DNA of 64,000 bases from Stenotrophomonas maltophilia (GCA_900113425.1 FOZF01000001.1:908358-972357), one strand, 5' to 3'; positions 20,544 to 30,262 are shown, numbered from the stretch's first letter. The notes: generated by a model from the letters alone, not told the origin. Made by a program: numbers and translations.

Positions 20544-21353
20544 TCAGGCATCCAGGGCCCGGCGCAGGGGCGCCAGGAACGCGTGCGCCCGCTGGGCCGC
20601 CTCTTCGGCCGAGGTCGCTTCGGCCAGTGCCGCGACCAGGGCGCTGCCCACCACCACACCGTCCGCCTCGCGCGCCATGGCTGCCGCACTGGCGGCATCG
20701 CGGATGCCGAAGCCGGCCACTACCGGGACCGTGGCCCGTTCGCGCAGCGCCTGCAGGCGCACGCTGGCGGCCTCGCTGTCGAGGCGGTCGGACGCACCGG
20801 TGACACCGGCAAAGCTGACGTAGTACAGGTAGCCCCGCGCCAGCGCGAGCAGTTTGTCCGCGCGTGCCGGGCTGGTGGTCGGGGAGGCAAGCAGGACCAG
20901 GGCCAGGCCTTCCGCATCAAAGGCCTGCTGGGCTTCGCCAGCTTCCTCCGGCGGCAGGTCGACCAGCAGCACGCCATCCACGCCGGCGGTCACCGCGGCC
21001 TTGGCGAATGCTGCGTAGCCATGGATCTCCACAGGATTGAGATAGCCCATCAACACCACCGGCGTCTGCGCATCGCGCTGGCGGAACTGCTCTACCGCCT
21101 GCAGGACGTAACGGCTGCCTGCACCGCGCGCCAGCGCACGTTCGGAACTGCGCTGGATGGTCGGGCCGTCGGCCATCGGATCGGAGAACGGCACCCCCAG
21201 TTCGATCACATCGGCGCCCGCCTCAACCAGTGCATGCATGACCGGCACGGTTGCTTCCAGCAGAGGATCGCCAGCGGTGACGAAGGGAATCAGTGCCTTG
21301 CGCTGCTGTTCGCGCAGGCGCTGGAAACAGGCGTCGAGTCGGGATACGGGCAT
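20544..21353 (-). CDS. trpA: Tryptophan synthase alpha subunit
   Basis: Cleaves indole-3-glycerol phosphate to indole, which passes to TrpB, 269 residues. The catalytic acids are in VIELGVPFSDPMADGP (Glu, Asp), and the phosphate site includes GFGI and GVVVGSALV. Its start is one base after the stop of a small lipoprotein gene that separates it from trpB; in most bacteria trpB and trpA are directly adjacent. Confidence 0.96.
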   Translation of the reverse strand: MPVSRLDACFQRLREQQRKALIPFVTAGDPLLEATVPVMHALVEAGADVIELGVPFSDPMADGPTIQRSSERALARGAGSRYVLQAVEQFRQRDAQTPVVLMGYLNPVEIHGYAAFAKAAVTAGVDGVLLVDLPPEEAGEAQQAFDAEGLALVLLASPTTSPARADKLLALARGYLYYVSFAGVTGASDRLDSEAASVRLQALRERATVPVVAGFGIRDAASAAAMAREADGVVVGSALVAALAEATSAEEAAQRAHAFLAPLRRALDA

Positions 21354-21354
21354 G

Positions 21355-22035
21355 TCAGGTACATCCTTCGATCAGGTCAACGGCGCCGCTGGCGCCCCAA
21401 TGCATTCTGGATACGGTGCCATCCACGATCTCCACGCGGATCGCCAGATCGGAACCGGGGTCCTGCCAGAGCAGGGATTCGCCGGCGTCGGCATCAACGC
21501 CCAGGGCAGCTGCGATGACCCCCTGCGGCATCTGCTGCAGGACCTGCGCACGCGGCATGTCCAGGCGCAGCCCGAACGGCCCGGGCTGGGTCACCACCAG
21601 GCCCGAATCGTCGATCGGAGCCAGGTCGAAACGCACCACGTTGCCGTCCTGCACCAGCATCGCCACGCCCTCGGGCAGCGTGCCGCGCTCGTAATAGTCG
21701 CAGCGCCCGGCCGTCGCCTCGGCGAGGCCAGCCGAGTGCCACTGCGCCTCGGCCTGCAGTTCGCTGAAGGGCTGGCCGATCAGCACCTCGCCGGCATGGT
21801 CGAGCGCGACCGAAGCCACCGTCGGCGCGGCCGCGTCATCTGCGACCTCCCCTGCTGCAGGCAACGGTGCATCGTCGATCGGGTGATGGGCAGCATCGTC
21901 GTCGTTGCTGGCCACCTGGCGGGCCGGGGCGATGGCCGCCGGAGACGTCGCCGCCGGCGCCAGCACCGGCGGATCGGGCGGCGTGCAGCCGCCCAGCCCC
22001 ACTGCCAGTACCAGTGCGCCACCATGACGCAGCAT
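21355..22035 (-). CDS. Predicted lipoprotein of unknown function between trpB and trpA
   Basis: A 226-residue protein with a lipoprotein-like signal: MLRHGG, a hydrophobic stretch ALVLAVGLGG, then Cys17. A low-complexity Ala/Pro/Asp-rich linker reaches residue 75. The C-terminal 150 residues have a repeated pattern of GxxxxELQAEAQW and LRLDMPRAQVLQQMPQG, resembling small secreted domains that limit themselves to paired beta-alpha units. I do not recognise a function. It starts 5 bases after the trpB stop and ends 1 base before trpA, so it should be made from the trp message. Confidence 0.75.
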   Translation of the reverse strand: MLRHGGALVLAVGLGGCTPPDPPVLAPAATSPAAIAPARQVASNDDDAAHHPIDDAPLPAAGEVADDAAAPTVASVALDHAGEVLIGQPFSELQAEAQWHSAGLAEATAGRCDYYERGTLPEGVAMLVQDGNVVRFDLAPIDDSGLVVTQPGPFGLRLDMPRAQVLQQMPQGVIAAALGVDADAGESLLWQDPGSDLAIRVEIVDGTVSRMHWGASGAVDLIEGCT

Positions 22036-22040
22036 GGGAC

Positions 22041-23258
22041 TCACAGCACCAGCCCTTCGCGTGCGGCGATGGTATGCACGTCCTTGTCGCCACGCCCGGA
22101 CAGGTTGCACAGCACGATCTGGTCGCGCGGACGCTCGCGCGCCAGCTTGATCGCCTGCGCCAGCGCGTGGCTGGACTCCAGCGCCGGCAGGATGCCCTCG
22201 GTGTGTGCCAGCAGATGGAACGCCTGCAGCGCTTCTTCATCGGTGATGCCGAGATAGCGCGCGCGCCCGCTGTCGGCCAGGAACGCGTGCTCCGGGCCGA
22301 CCCCCGGATAATCCAGGCCGGCCGACACCGAGTGGGTCTCGATGATCTGGCCGTCGTCGTCGCACAGCACGTAGGTGCGGTTGCCATGCAGCACGCCTGG
22401 ACGCCCTGCCGCGATCGAGGCGGCATGGCGGCCTGTGTTGATGCCATCACCGGCCGCTTCGGCGCCGACGATTTCGACCTGGCGGTCGTTGAGGAAGGCA
22501 TGGAACAGGCCGATCGCGTTGCTGCCACCGCCCACGCACGCCGTGATCGCATCCGGCAGCCGGCCGTACTCGGCCAGCATCTGTTCGCGCGCTTCGCGGC
22601 CGACGATGGCATTGAAATCGCGCACCATGCGCGGATACGGGTCCGGGCCAGCCACGGTACCGATGATGTAGAAGGTGTCCTGCACGTTGGTCACCCAGTC
22701 GCGCATCGCTTCATTGAGCGCATCCTTCAGGGTCGCCGAACCGGAGGTGACCGGCACCACCGTCGCGCCGAGCAGCTTCATCCGGTAGACATTGATCTTC
22801 TGCCGTTCGATGTCGGTGGCGCCCATGTACACCACGCACTCCAGGCCCAGGCGTGCGGCAACGGTGGCGCTGGCGACGCCATGCTGGCCGGCACCGGTCT
22901 CGGCGATGATGCGCGTCTTGCCCATCCGCGCCGCCAGCAGCGCCTGACCGATGGTGTTGTTGATCTTGTGCGCGCCGGTGTGGTTCAGGTCCTCGCGCTT
23001 GAGCAGGATCTGTGCGCCGCCCACGTGGTCGCTCAGGCGCTGGGCGTGATAGATCGGGCTCGGCCGGCCCACGTAATGAGCCAGATCGCGGTCGTAGGCC
23101 GCCTGGAACGCGGGGTCCTGGCGGGCCTGGTCATAGGCCTGGGCCAGCTCCTGCAGCGGACCGACCAGGGTTTCGGCGACAAAGCTGCCGCCATAGCGGC
23201 CGAAGTGGCCCTGGGCATCCGGGAAGGCGTGGTAGTCGGCAATGGGGGAGGCAGACAT
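22041..23258 (-). CDS. trpB: Tryptophan synthase beta subunit
   Basis: PLP enzyme joining indole and serine to make tryptophan, 405 residues. The PLP lysine is Lys98 in HTGAHKINN; the phosphate-binding loop GGGSNAIG is present. It is divergently transcribed from the LysR gene at 23355, the arrangement known for TrpI-controlled trpBA in Pseudomonas. Confidence 0.97.
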   Translation of the reverse strand: MSASPIADYHAFPDAQGHFGRYGGSFVAETLVGPLQELAQAYDQARQDPAFQAAYDRDLAHYVGRPSPIYHAQRLSDHVGGAQILLKREDLNHTGAHKINNTIGQALLAARMGKTRIIAETGAGQHGVASATVAARLGLECVVYMGATDIERQKINVYRMKLLGATVVPVTSGSATLKDALNEAMRDWVTNVQDTFYIIGTVAGPDPYPRMVRDFNAIVGREAREQMLAEYGRLPDAITACVGGGSNAIGLFHAFLNDRQVEIVGAEAAGDGINTGRHAASIAAGRPGVLHGNRTYVLCDDDGQIIETHSVSAGLDYPGVGPEHAFLADSGRARYLGITDEEALQAFHLLAHTEGILPALESSHALAQAIKLARERPRDQIVLCNLSGRGDKDVHTIAAREGLVL

Positions 23259-23354
23259 GGCAGGGACCGGTGGTTCAGACAGGTGGATACTCTAGCGCAC
23301 GGGTCATGACCGGAAAATGGATATTATCTGGCACATATCGTCAGGAAATCTCAC
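23259..23354. promoter_or_regulatory. Divergent trpB/trpI control region
   Basis: This 96-base gap must hold both promoters. It contains an AT-rich core (ATATTATCTGGCACATAT, about 23320-23337) that stands out from the GC-rich surroundings and is a likely LysR binding site. A weak -10-like TAGAGT lies on the trpB side. In Pseudomonas, TrpI with indole-glycerol phosphate activates trpBA from such a region; the same control here is inference. Confidence 0.55.
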
Positions 23355-24242
23355 ATGAGCCGATCCCTGCTGCCGCCACTCAATGCGCTGCGCGCGTTCG
23401 AGGCCACCGCCCGTCTCGGCGGTGTGGGCCGCGCCGCGCAGGACCTGCATGTCACCCACGGTGCGGTCAGCCGGCAGCTGAAGCTGCTGGAGGATCATCT
23501 GGGCCTGGCCCTGTTCCAGCGCGCCGGGCGTGGCCTGCGCCTGACCGCGTCGGGAACGCGGTTGCAGGCGGCCTGCAGCGAAGCCTTCGCCGGCATCGAA
23601 GACTGCGTGCGCGAGCTGCGGCGGCCAGCGGCGTCGCCAGCGCTGGTTCTGGGCTGCAGCGGCAGTGTGCTGGCGCGCTGGATGATTCCGCGCCTCCCCG
23701 CCCTGCAGGCCGCACTGCCCGGTGTGCGCCTGCAGTGGTCGGCACTGGACGGCAGCTTCACCGAGGCGCAGGCGGCACTGGATGCGGTCCTGCTGCTGGC
23801 ACAGGGGCCGTGGCCACGTGGCTGGCAGGTGCGCGAGCTGGCGCCCGAGCGGGTTGGCGTGGTGGTGGCACCGTCACATCCGGCGGCGCAGCGCCTGCGC
23901 CATGTGCCGCCCTCGGCACTGCTGCAGGAGACGCTGTTGCACACCAGTTCACGGCCACAGGCATGGCCGACGTGGGCGCAGGCACACGATCTCGACCCTG
24001 CCCGGCTGCGGCTGGGCACGGGTTTCGAGCACCTGTACTACCTGCTGGAAGCGGCGGTGGCCGGGCTGGGTCCAGCGATCGCGCCGGAGCCGCTGGTCGC
24101 CGAGGATCTCGCGGCAGGCCGGCTGCTGGCCCCGTGGGGTTTCGCCGCCACGGGCGGCTTCTGGGTCCTGGCGCGGCCGGAGGGCACGGCCGACGCACGC
24201 GTCGACGCCCTGGCGGACTGGGTCGCGGCCCAGCTGAGGTGA
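23355..24242 (+). CDS. trpI: LysR-family regulator, probable TrpI activator of trpBA
   Basis: A 295-residue LysR regulator: winged helix at residues 1-65 (PLNALRAFEATARLGGVGRA, then HVTHGAVSRQLKLLE) and a ligand-binding domain. The divergent placement next to trpB and stretches such as VLARWMIPRL and LLHTSSRPQAWP resemble Pseudomonas TrpI as I recall it. The expected co-inducer is indole-3-glycerol phosphate. GcvA-type regulators share the same N-terminal pattern, so context carries the call. Confidence 0.82.
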   Translation: MSRSLLPPLNALRAFEATARLGGVGRAAQDLHVTHGAVSRQLKLLEDHLGLALFQRAGRGLRLTASGTRLQAACSEAFAGIEDCVRELRRPAASPALVLGCSGSVLARWMIPRLPALQAALPGVRLQWSALDGSFTEAQAALDAVLLLAQGPWPRGWQVRELAPERVGVVVAPSHPAAQRLRHVPPSALLQETLLHTSSRPQAWPTWAQAHDLDPARLRLGTGFEHLYYLLEAAVAGLGPAIAPEPLVAEDLAAGRLLAPWGFAATGGFWVLARPEGTADARVDALADWVAAQLR

Positions 24243-24243
24243 C

Positions 24244-24267
24244 GCGCCGCCGCAGCAGCGGCGGCGC
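24244..24267. terminator. Convergent terminator between trpI and trpF
   Basis: A perfect 10-base GC stem (GCGCCGCCGC / GCGGCGGCGC) with an AGCA loop lies between the two convergent genes. It has no U-run. Confidence 0.6.
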
Positions 24268-24276
24268 CTCCCGGCC

Positions 24277-24933
24277 CTACTCCAGCACGGTGCAGTCGGC
24301 GCGGCGCACTTCCTCGACGAAGGTGCGCATCCTGTAGCCGTCCTTGATGCCCGGCTCCAGTTCGATGCCGCTGGAGACGTCGACGCCCCACGGCAGGGTC
24401 GCCAGCACGGCGTCGTACACATTGTCCGGGGTCAGCCCGCCGGCCAGCAGGAACGGCCGATGCAGCCCGGTCGGGATGCGGGTCCAGTCGAATGCAACCC
24501 CGGTACCGCCACCGCCACCCGGTGCGTGGCTGTCGAACAGGAAGCCGGCCGCGCTCGGATAGCGCAGTTGCAGGGTGCGCGCGTTGACATCCTCACGCCC
24601 CCCCATCGCGACCGCCTTCAGGTAAGGCATGTTGAAGCTGCGGCAGAAGCTCTCGTCCTCCTCGCCATGGAACTGCAGCAGAGTGGGCCGCACGGTGCGC
24701 AGCACTTCGCGCACCTCTTCCTTGCTGTTGTTGCGGAACAGCGCCACCACATCGACCATCGGCGCGATGGCCTGGCGCATCGCGCGCGCTTCAGCGGGCG
24801 CAACCCGGCGGCTGCTCTCGCGGGCGAAGATGAAACCCACCGCATCCACGCCGAGCTCGCCGGCCAGGCGCACGTCGCCGGCACGGGTCATTCCACAGAA
24901 CTTGATGCGTGTACGGTAGTAGGAGCGGCTCAT
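24277..24933 (-). CDS. trpF: Phosphoribosylanthranilate isomerase
   Basis: Third step of tryptophan synthesis, isomerising phosphoribosylanthranilate to CdRP. It is a TIM-barrel enzyme of 218 residues with the opening [11 protein letters not shown], whose Cys is the catalytic base, and a catalytic Asp near the [11 protein letters not shown] loop. The start ATG 24933 overlaps the truA stop by 4 bases. It is on the other side of trpI from trpBA, as in other gammaproteobacteria with split trp genes. Confidence 0.95.
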   Translation of the reverse strand: MSRSYYRTRIKFCGMTRAGDVRLAGELGVDAVGFIFARESSRRVAPAEARAMRQAIAPMVDVVALFRNNSKEEVREVLRTVRPTLLQFHGEEDESFCRSFNMPYLKAVAMGGREDVNARTLQLRYPSAAGFLFDSHAPGGGGGTGVAFDWTRIPTGLHRPFLLAGGLTPDNVYDAVLATLPWGVDVSSGIELEPGIKDGYRMRTFVEEVRRADCTVLE

Positions 24934-25700
24934 AGCGTGACCTCGGCGGGCAGATGCCAGTTGTCGGGGTACAGCGGTCCAAGAAACACCAGGCCCTGCG
25001 GCGGTGCAGTGGGACCGGCTACGGTGCGATCCCGTCCGGCCAGCAGCTCGGCGATCCACTCCACCGGTTTCTCGCCGCTGCCGACCAGGATCAGCGAACC
25101 GACGATATTGCGAACCATGTGATGAAGGAATGCATTGCCTTGTACCGCCACCTCGATCACCTCGCCGTGGCGGCTGACCTGCAGTGACTGCAGCTCGCGC
25201 CGCGCATGCAGGGCCTGGCACTGGACCGAGCGGAACGCGCTGAAGTCGTTCTCACCCAGCAGCGCCTGCCCGGCCGTGTGCATCAGCGTCGCGTCCAGTG
25301 CGCGACGCTCCCAGCTCAGCGTCTGCCGGTCCAGCGCCGGCCGTACTTCGCGGTTGAGCAGGCGGTAACGGTAGCGGCGCGCCCGCGCCGAGAACCGCGC
25401 ATGGAAATCCTCCGCCACCGGTACGCACCAGCGCACTGCGATCGAGCGCGGCAGGCGGGTGGTGGTACCCAGCATCCAGGCGCGCGGGTCGCGCACTACG
25501 TCGGTGTCGAAATGCACGACCTGGCACTGGCCGTGCACGCCGGCGTCGGTTCGGCCAGCGCAGACCACCTGCAGCGGCGCGTCGGCCACCGAAGACAGGG
25601 CCTGCTCAAGACTGGCCTGGACGCTGGGACCGCCCTCTCCCAGGTTCTGCCAGCCTCTGAAATCGCTGCCGTCGTACTCGACGCCAAGCGCATAACGCAT
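24930..25700 (-). CDS. truA: tRNA pseudouridine(38-40) synthase
   Basis: Makes pseudouridine at positions 38-40 of tRNA anticodon arms. The catalytic Asp52 lies in [10 protein letters not shown], and [13 protein letters not shown] is the second family motif (seen as [13 protein letters not shown] near 195). It has 256 residues. It is the gene upstream of trpF, the conserved order in many gammaproteobacteria (asd-fimV-truA-trpF-accD). Confidence 0.96.
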   Translation of the reverse strand: MRYALGVEYDGSDFRGWQNLGEGGPSVQASLEQALSSVADAPLQVVCAGRTDAGVHGQCQVVHFDTDVVRDPRAWMLGTTTRLPRSIAVRWCVPVAEDFHARFSARARRYRYRLLNREVRPALDRQTLSWERRALDATLMHTAGQALLGENDFSAFRSVQCQALHARRELQSLQVSRHGEVIEVAVQGNAFLHHMVRNIVGSLILVGSGEKPVEWIAELLAGRDRTVAGPTAPPQGLVFLGPLYPDNWHLPAEVTL

Positions 25701-25732
25701 GTGCTACCTCGATGTTGCGGAGTGGACGACGC

Positions 25733-26122
25733 TCAGGCCGGATCGCGTTCCGACCAGACCGCCAGTTCATTGCCACCGGGTTCGACGAACTGGAAGCGGC
25801 TGCCGCCCGGGAAGGAGAACACCGGCCGCACCACCTCGCCACCGGCCTGGCGCACGGCCATTTCGGCCGGGGCCAGCTGATCGGCGTACAGCACCAGCAG
25901 CGGGGCGCCTTCGGTGGCGCGTTGCGGCTGGCCGCGGAAGAAGCCACCCTGCAGGCGACCATCGTCGAAGGCGGTGTAGTCGCTGCCGTAATCGACGAAC
26001 GACCAGCCGAACACCTTCTCGAAGAAGGCACGGCTGGCGGCCGGGTCGCGGGACGCGAACTCAACATAGTCGATGCGACGCTCGCGGGTCATGGCAGGGT
26101 CCTTGTCGAAGGTATCGGTCAC
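25733..26122 (-). CDS. VOC (glyoxalase/bleomycin-resistance fold) protein
   Basis: A 129-residue single-domain vicinal-oxygen-chelate protein. It has RIDYVEFASRDPAASRAFFE at the start of the first beta-alpha-beta unit and FQFVEPGGNELAVW at the end of the second, where the metal-binding Glu would lie. Substrate unknown. The start ATG at 26122 overlaps the fimV stop by 4 bases; ATG 26092 is an alternative. The overlap implies co-expression with fimV. Confidence 0.85.
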   Translation of the reverse strand: MTDTFDKDPAMTRERRIDYVEFASRDPAASRAFFEKVFGWSFVDYGSDYTAFDDGRLQGGFFRGQPQRATEGAPLLVLYADQLAPAEMAVRQAGGEVVRPVFSFPGGSRFQFVEPGGNELAVWSERDPA

Positions 26123-28035
26123 GGCAGCCGGGCCAGCAGCTCACGCGCCTGCGCCTGGCAGTCCGGGTCGCCCCCTTCGGCAACCTCCAGCAGCAGGGTG
26201 CGCGCGGTCTGTGCGTCGCCCAGATCCAGGTAGGCGATCGCCAGCTCCAGACGTTCCTGCCCGGCGCGGGGCGACCATGTGTCGCCGGCGTCCTCCACCG
26301 ACGAGGCGCCGTTGTCCTGCAGATCGGCGGGCAGGTCGAACACGCCCCGGAACTGCGGCTGCTGCTCGGCATGCAGCGCGTAGTCCGGGACCGAAACCCC
26401 GGAATCGGCTTCCTGTGCCGTCGGCCGGCCAACACCCCCCTCGTCCACCGGTTCGTCCCAGCGTGGCAGGTCGGTCACGGGTTCCGGCAACGGTGCCTCG
26501 TCCTTGCCATCGCCCGACGGTTGCCCCTCTGTGCCGGCCGATCCGTCTTCGGGTCGGGCGTCGGCGACCGTCGCCCAGGCCGGCATCGCCGGCTCCTGGC
26601 GCCCACTGTCGGCATCGGCGGTAGACCACGCAGACTGCTCGGCCAGCGTATCGAGCGCGGCACCGGCCGGCACGGCCGCCGCCAGAGCTGCGGCATCGTC
26701 CTCCTCGCGCAGCGGCGGGAGCGGCGATGGCTTGCGACGGCGCAGCAACCATGCGGCGCCTGCCAGCACCAGCAGCACCGGCAGTCCCAGCCAGTACCAC
26801 GGCGTTCCGGCATCACGCGCGCCCGGCGCCTGTGCCAGCCGCTGCTGGGCTGCCGCCAGGTCGTTGTCCTTCATCGCGATCAGCGACTGCTGTTGTGCCT
26901 TCAGCGTTTCCAGTTCGGCCACACGCTGTTTCAGCTCGCCGATCTCGGCATCGCGGGTGGCGATGTCCTCGCGGGCCTGGCGAAGTTGTTCGTTGCCCAG
27001 CATGTCACCCTCGCTGCCGGCTCCGGTGCCGGTGGTTGTGCCCGCGCGCGCGGCGTCGGACGCCAGCGCCGGGGCGATCTCAAGTCGTGCCCCGGCCGCA
27101 GCGGCCGGAGAAGTGGCCAGCGCAGCGGCCGCAGGTGCAGGAACGCCTGCCGGCTGCGGCACGGTACGCGCCTGCCGCCACTGCGCGGCGTGTTCGCGGA
27201 CCAGTGCACCGGCTTCGGCTGCATCCACCGCCGCCAGCGCGTCACTGCCGGGGATGCGCAATACCGCCCCCTGTTTGAGCAGGTTGATGTTGCCCCGGAT
27301 GAATGCCTCGGGATTGGCACGCAGCAGTGCAATCATCGCCCGGTCGCGGCTGACCTGGTTGCCTCGGGCAACCGCGCTGGCGATCTGCGACAAGGTCTGC
27401 CCACGCTGCACGGTGACGCTGCCATCGGCAGCCGGCGGCAACGACGGTGCAGCGGCTGCGCGCGGACGCACCGGTGCAGCCGCCGTGGTCGCAGTGGCCG
27501 GCGTCCCGCCCTGCGCAGGCGCCGGTATCGCCGCTTCGACGGGCGGATCGCGGGCGATGGTATTGGAGAGCGTGCCCGCCGGTGCGACGATTTCCGGTTC
27601 CGCCACGGCCAACGCGCTGGAGGGCGCATCGATCAGGGCCGAATACTCGCGCACCAACCGTCCCTGCCCCCAGTCGGCCTCGACCAGGAAGCTCAGCGAC
27701 GGCGTTTCCACCGGCATCTGCGAGGTGACCCGCACCACGGCCCGCCCCTGCGCATTACGGGTCAGCTCGAACTGGAGCTCGCCCACCAGGCCGGTCGGCT
27801 GTTGCAGGCCGACACGCTCGAACGTGGCTGGCGATGCCAGCGCCACGCGCAGATTCTCCAGTTCCGAAGGATCGGCGGACACCACCGGAATTTCCGCCAG
27901 CAGCGGCTGACCGGGCCGGGACAGGACGCGGATGTCGCCCAGCCCCAGCGCGAACACCGGACTGCTGGCCAGAGCCAGCAGTGCGGCAGACAGATAGGTG
28001 AGCGGGCGCGATGCGCCCTTGGCCCGTTTATTCAT
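26119..28035 (-). CDS. fimV: FimV-family pilus assembly/polarity protein
   Basis: Inner-membrane hub protein for type IV pilus assembly and pole organisation. From ATG 28035 it has 638 residues: a signal peptide (LTYLSAALLALASSPVFA), the conserved FimV N-terminal domain with LGDIRVLSRPGQPLLAEIPV, a LysM domain around residues 208-260 (VQRGQTLSQIASAVARGNQ) and a coiled coil (around 365-395). One transmembrane helix follows (WYWLGLPVLLVLAGAAWLL), then an acidic tail with a final TPR-like unit (LELAIAYLDLGDAQTARTLL). It is shorter than the roughly 900-residue Pseudomonas protein, mainly in the cytoplasmic part. Confidence 0.93.
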   Translation of the reverse strand: MNKRAKGASRPLTYLSAALLALASSPVFALGLGDIRVLSRPGQPLLAEIPVVSADPSELENLRVALASPATFERVGLQQPTGLVGELQFELTRNAQGRAVVRVTSQMPVETPSLSFLVEADWGQGRLVREYSALIDAPSSALAVAEPEIVAPAGTLSNTIARDPPVEAAIPAPAQGGTPATATTAAAPVRPRAAAAPSLPPAADGSVTVQRGQTLSQIASAVARGNQVSRDRAMIALLRANPEAFIRGNINLLKQGAVLRIPGSDALAAVDAAEAGALVREHAAQWRQARTVPQPAGVPAPAAAALATSPAAAAGARLEIAPALASDAARAGTTTGTGAGSEGDMLGNEQLRQAREDIATRDAEIGELKQRVAELETLKAQQQSLIAMKDNDLAAAQQRLAQAPGARDAGTPWYWLGLPVLLVLAGAAWLLRRRKPSPLPPLREEDDAAALAAAVPAGAALDTLAEQSAWSTADADSGRQEPAMPAWATVADARPEDGSAGTEGQPSGDGKDEAPLPEPVTDLPRWDEPVDEGGVGRPTAQEADSGVSVPDYALHAEQQPQFRGVFDLPADLQDNGASSVEDAGDTWSPRAGQERLELAIAYLDLGDAQTARTLLLEVAEGGDPDCQAQARELLARLP

Positions 28036-28050
28036 GGGCGACACTATAAA

Positions 28051-28074
28051 GCGTGCGGACCGGGGTCCGCACGC
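28051..28074 (-). terminator. Intrinsic terminator after asd
   Basis: GCGTGCGGACC and GGTCCGCACGC form a perfect 11-base stem around GG, followed on the minus strand by TTTATAG. It lies between the asd stop and the fimV start, so fimV probably has its own promoter or depends on read-through. Confidence 0.8.
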
Positions 28075-28105
28075 ACAGAGCAGCCCATGGCGCCCGGGCT
28101 GTCGA

Positions 28106-29134
28106 TCAACGCTGCTCGGCAGCGACCAGCTCTGCCAGCTGCACCGCGTTCAGGGCAGCGCCCTTGCGCACGTTGTCCGACACGATCCACAGATTGAGGC
28201 CACGCGGATGCGACAGATCCTCGCGGATGCGGCCGACGTACACCGCATCGGTGCCCGATGCGTGGGTGACCGGCGTCGGATAGCCGCCGGCTTCATGGCG
28301 GTCGACCACCTCGATGCCGGGCGACTGCTCAAGCAGCGCACGGGCCTCGGCCACGGTGACCTTGTCGCGGGTCTCGATCGCCACCGACTCGGAATGGCCG
28401 TAGAACACCGGCACGCGCACCGCGGTCGGGTTCACCAGGATGCTGTCGTCGCCCAGGATCTTGCGGGTTTCCCACACCAGCTTCATTTCTTCCTTGGTGA
28501 AGCCGTTGTCCTGGAAGTCGTCGATGTGCGGGATCAGGTTGAAGGCGATCTGCACCGGGAAGCGCTGCGGATCGATCTCCTGGAAACTCAGCAGCTGGCC
28601 GGTCTGCTTGCCCAGTTCCTCCAGTGCGGAGCGTCCACCGCCGGATACCGACTGATAGGTGGAGACGTTGATGCGCTCGATGCCATAGCGACGATGCAGC
28701 GGCGCCAGCGCGACCAGCATCTGCATGGTCGAGCAGTTGGGGTTGGCGATGATGCCGCGCGGACGATTGCCGATCTGGTCCGGGTTGACCTCGGATACCA
28801 CCAGCGGCACGTCATCGTCGTAACGGAAGGCCGAGGAGTTGTCGATCACCACCGCACCGGCGGCGGCGAACTTCGGCGCGTACTCCTTGGAGACGCTGCC
28901 ACCTGCGGAGAACAGGGCGATCTCCACACCCTTCGGGTCGAAGCTCGCCAGGTCCTGGATCCTGACCTTCTCGCCGTTGAACTCGACCTCACCACCGGCC
29001 GAACGCTCGGAGGCAAGCAGGCTCAGGGTTCCGACCGGGAAACCGCGCTCGGCCAGGATGGCCAGCATGGTCTCGCCGACGGCGCCGGTGGCACCGACGA
29101 TGGCGACATGGAAGCGGCGTTGTGCATTGCTCAT
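28106..29134 (-). CDS. asd: Aspartate-semialdehyde dehydrogenase
   Basis: Reduces aspartyl phosphate in the lysine/threonine/methionine and diaminopimelate pathway, 342 residues. It has the NADP loop VAIVGATGAVGETML, the active-site Cys in NPNCSTMQM near residue 134, and the catalytic His in the C-terminal GHSESVAIE segment. The start is ATG 29134 (MSNAQRRFHVAIVG); the frame is open 14 codons further but without family support. Confidence 0.96.
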   Translation of the reverse strand: MSNAQRRFHVAIVGATGAVGETMLAILAERGFPVGTLSLLASERSAGGEVEFNGEKVRIQDLASFDPKGVEIALFSAGGSVSKEYAPKFAAAGAVVIDNSSAFRYDDDVPLVVSEVNPDQIGNRPRGIIANPNCSTMQMLVALAPLHRRYGIERINVSTYQSVSGGGRSALEELGKQTGQLLSFQEIDPQRFPVQIAFNLIPHIDDFQDNGFTKEEMKLVWETRKILGDDSILVNPTAVRVPVFYGHSESVAIETRDKVTVAEARALLEQSPGIEVVDRHEAGGYPTPVTHASGTDAVYVGRIREDLSHPRGLNLWIVSDNVRKGAALNAVQLAELVAAEQR

Positions 29135-29224
29135 GGGGGGAACTCTCAAGAAAACGGATGGGAAAAATTCACGCACGACAGCTGGGTTCGGGGAACCTCC
29201 TCGGACGGAACGCGCGGAGGCTCC

Positions 29225-30262
29225 CTATCGTTTCCCGTTTTTTTTGCCCAGGGCGGCACGTGCAGCCAGCGCCGCGTCGGCATTGATCGCGCTCGGCATG
29301 TGCGCCGGCCCGCCGGCCAGGCCGAGCGCGGCCAGCAGGTTGTCCACCGCCCGCTGCACCATCGCCGTACGCGTGGCCAGCGACGCGCTGCCGATGTGCG
29401 GGGTCAGCACGACGTTGCGCAGCGCCAGCAGTTCCGGGCGTACGGCCGGCTCGCCTTCGTAGACGTCCAGCCCGGCCGCGGCCAGGCGCCCATGGGCCAG
29501 TGCATCGGCCAGCGCTGTTTCGTCGACCAGGCCTCCGCGCGCGACGTTCACCAGCGTGGCCGTCGGCTTCATCTTCGCCAGCGCAGCGGCGTCGATCAGG
29601 TGGTGCGAGGCCGGGGTGTAAGGCAGCACGAGCACCAGATGGTCGGACTGCGCCAGCAGCGTATCCAGATCGACATAAGCGGCCCCGACTGCGGTTTCGG
29701 CATCTGCAGGCAGTCGCGAGCGGTTGTGGTACAGCACCTTCATGCCGAAGCCATGCGCGCCGCGGCGGGCGATGCCCTGGCCGATCCGCCCCATGCCGAG
29801 AATGCCCAGGGTGCTGCCGTGGATGTCGGTACCGAGCATGGTCTGGAACGACCACTGCTGCCAGTGCCCTTCACGCAGCCAGCGTTCGGACTCGGTGATC
29901 CGGCGCGCGGTGGCCATCAGCAGTGCGAAGCCCAGATCGGCGGTGGTCTCGGTAAGCACGTCGGGGGTATTGCTGGCCAGGATGCCCGCCGCGCTGAGCG
30001 CGGCCACATCCAGGTTGTTGTAGCCCACGCCGACGTTGACGACGACCTGCAGCCGTGAGGCATGCGCCACCTCGGCCGCGCCGATGCGCTCGTTGAGGGT
30101 GATGATCGCGCCATCGGCGCTGGCCAGCTGTACGGCGATCTGGTCAGGCGACCACACGGTGACGGCGTCGGTGGTGCGCAGCTGCACGCGATCACGCAGC
30201 GGCGCGATGGCCGCCTCGATCAGCGGCTGGCTCACCCACACCGTCGGCCGCGTTTCAGCCAT
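29225..30262 (-). CDS. D-isomer-specific 2-hydroxyacid dehydrogenase
   Basis: NAD(P)-dependent 2-hydroxyacid dehydrogenase, 345 residues from ATG 30262. It has the Rossmann motif [16 protein letters not shown], the substrate Arg in [10 protein letters not shown], a catalytic Glu in LDVYEGEP, and the catalytic His in TPHIGSAS. It looks most like glyoxylate/hydroxypyruvate (GhrB-type) or 2-ketogluconate reductases; the exact substrate is not clear. It overlaps the aroC stop by 8 bases. A homopolymer of eight T lies in the lysine-rich C-terminal codons at 29236-29243. Confidence 0.92.
   Translation of the reverse strand: MAETRPTVWVSQPLIEAAIAPLRDRVQLRTTDAVTVWSPDQIAVQLASADGAIITLNERIGAAEVAHASRLQVVVNVGVGYNNLDVAALSAAGILASNTPDVLTETTADLGFALLMATARRITESERWLREGHWQQWSFQTMLGTDIHGSTLGILGMGRIGQGIARRGAHGFGMKVLYHNRSRLPADAETAVGAAYVDLDTLLAQSDHLVLVLPYTPASHHLIDAAALAKMKPTATLVNVARGGLVDETALADALAHGRLAAAGLDVYEGEPAVRPELLALRNVVLTPHIGSASLATRTAMVQRAVDNLLAALGLAGGPAHMPSAINADAALAARAALGKKNGKR

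Noticed and set aside
24934..25221. An N-terminal extension of trpF by 96 codons
   Set aside because: It reads truA out of frame; the ATG at 24933 overlaps the truA stop and gives the normal TrpF length.
29236..29243. Eight consecutive T as a terminator or slippage site
   Set aside because: It lies in coding sequence for the Lys-rich C-terminus of the dehydrogenase without a preceding hairpin.
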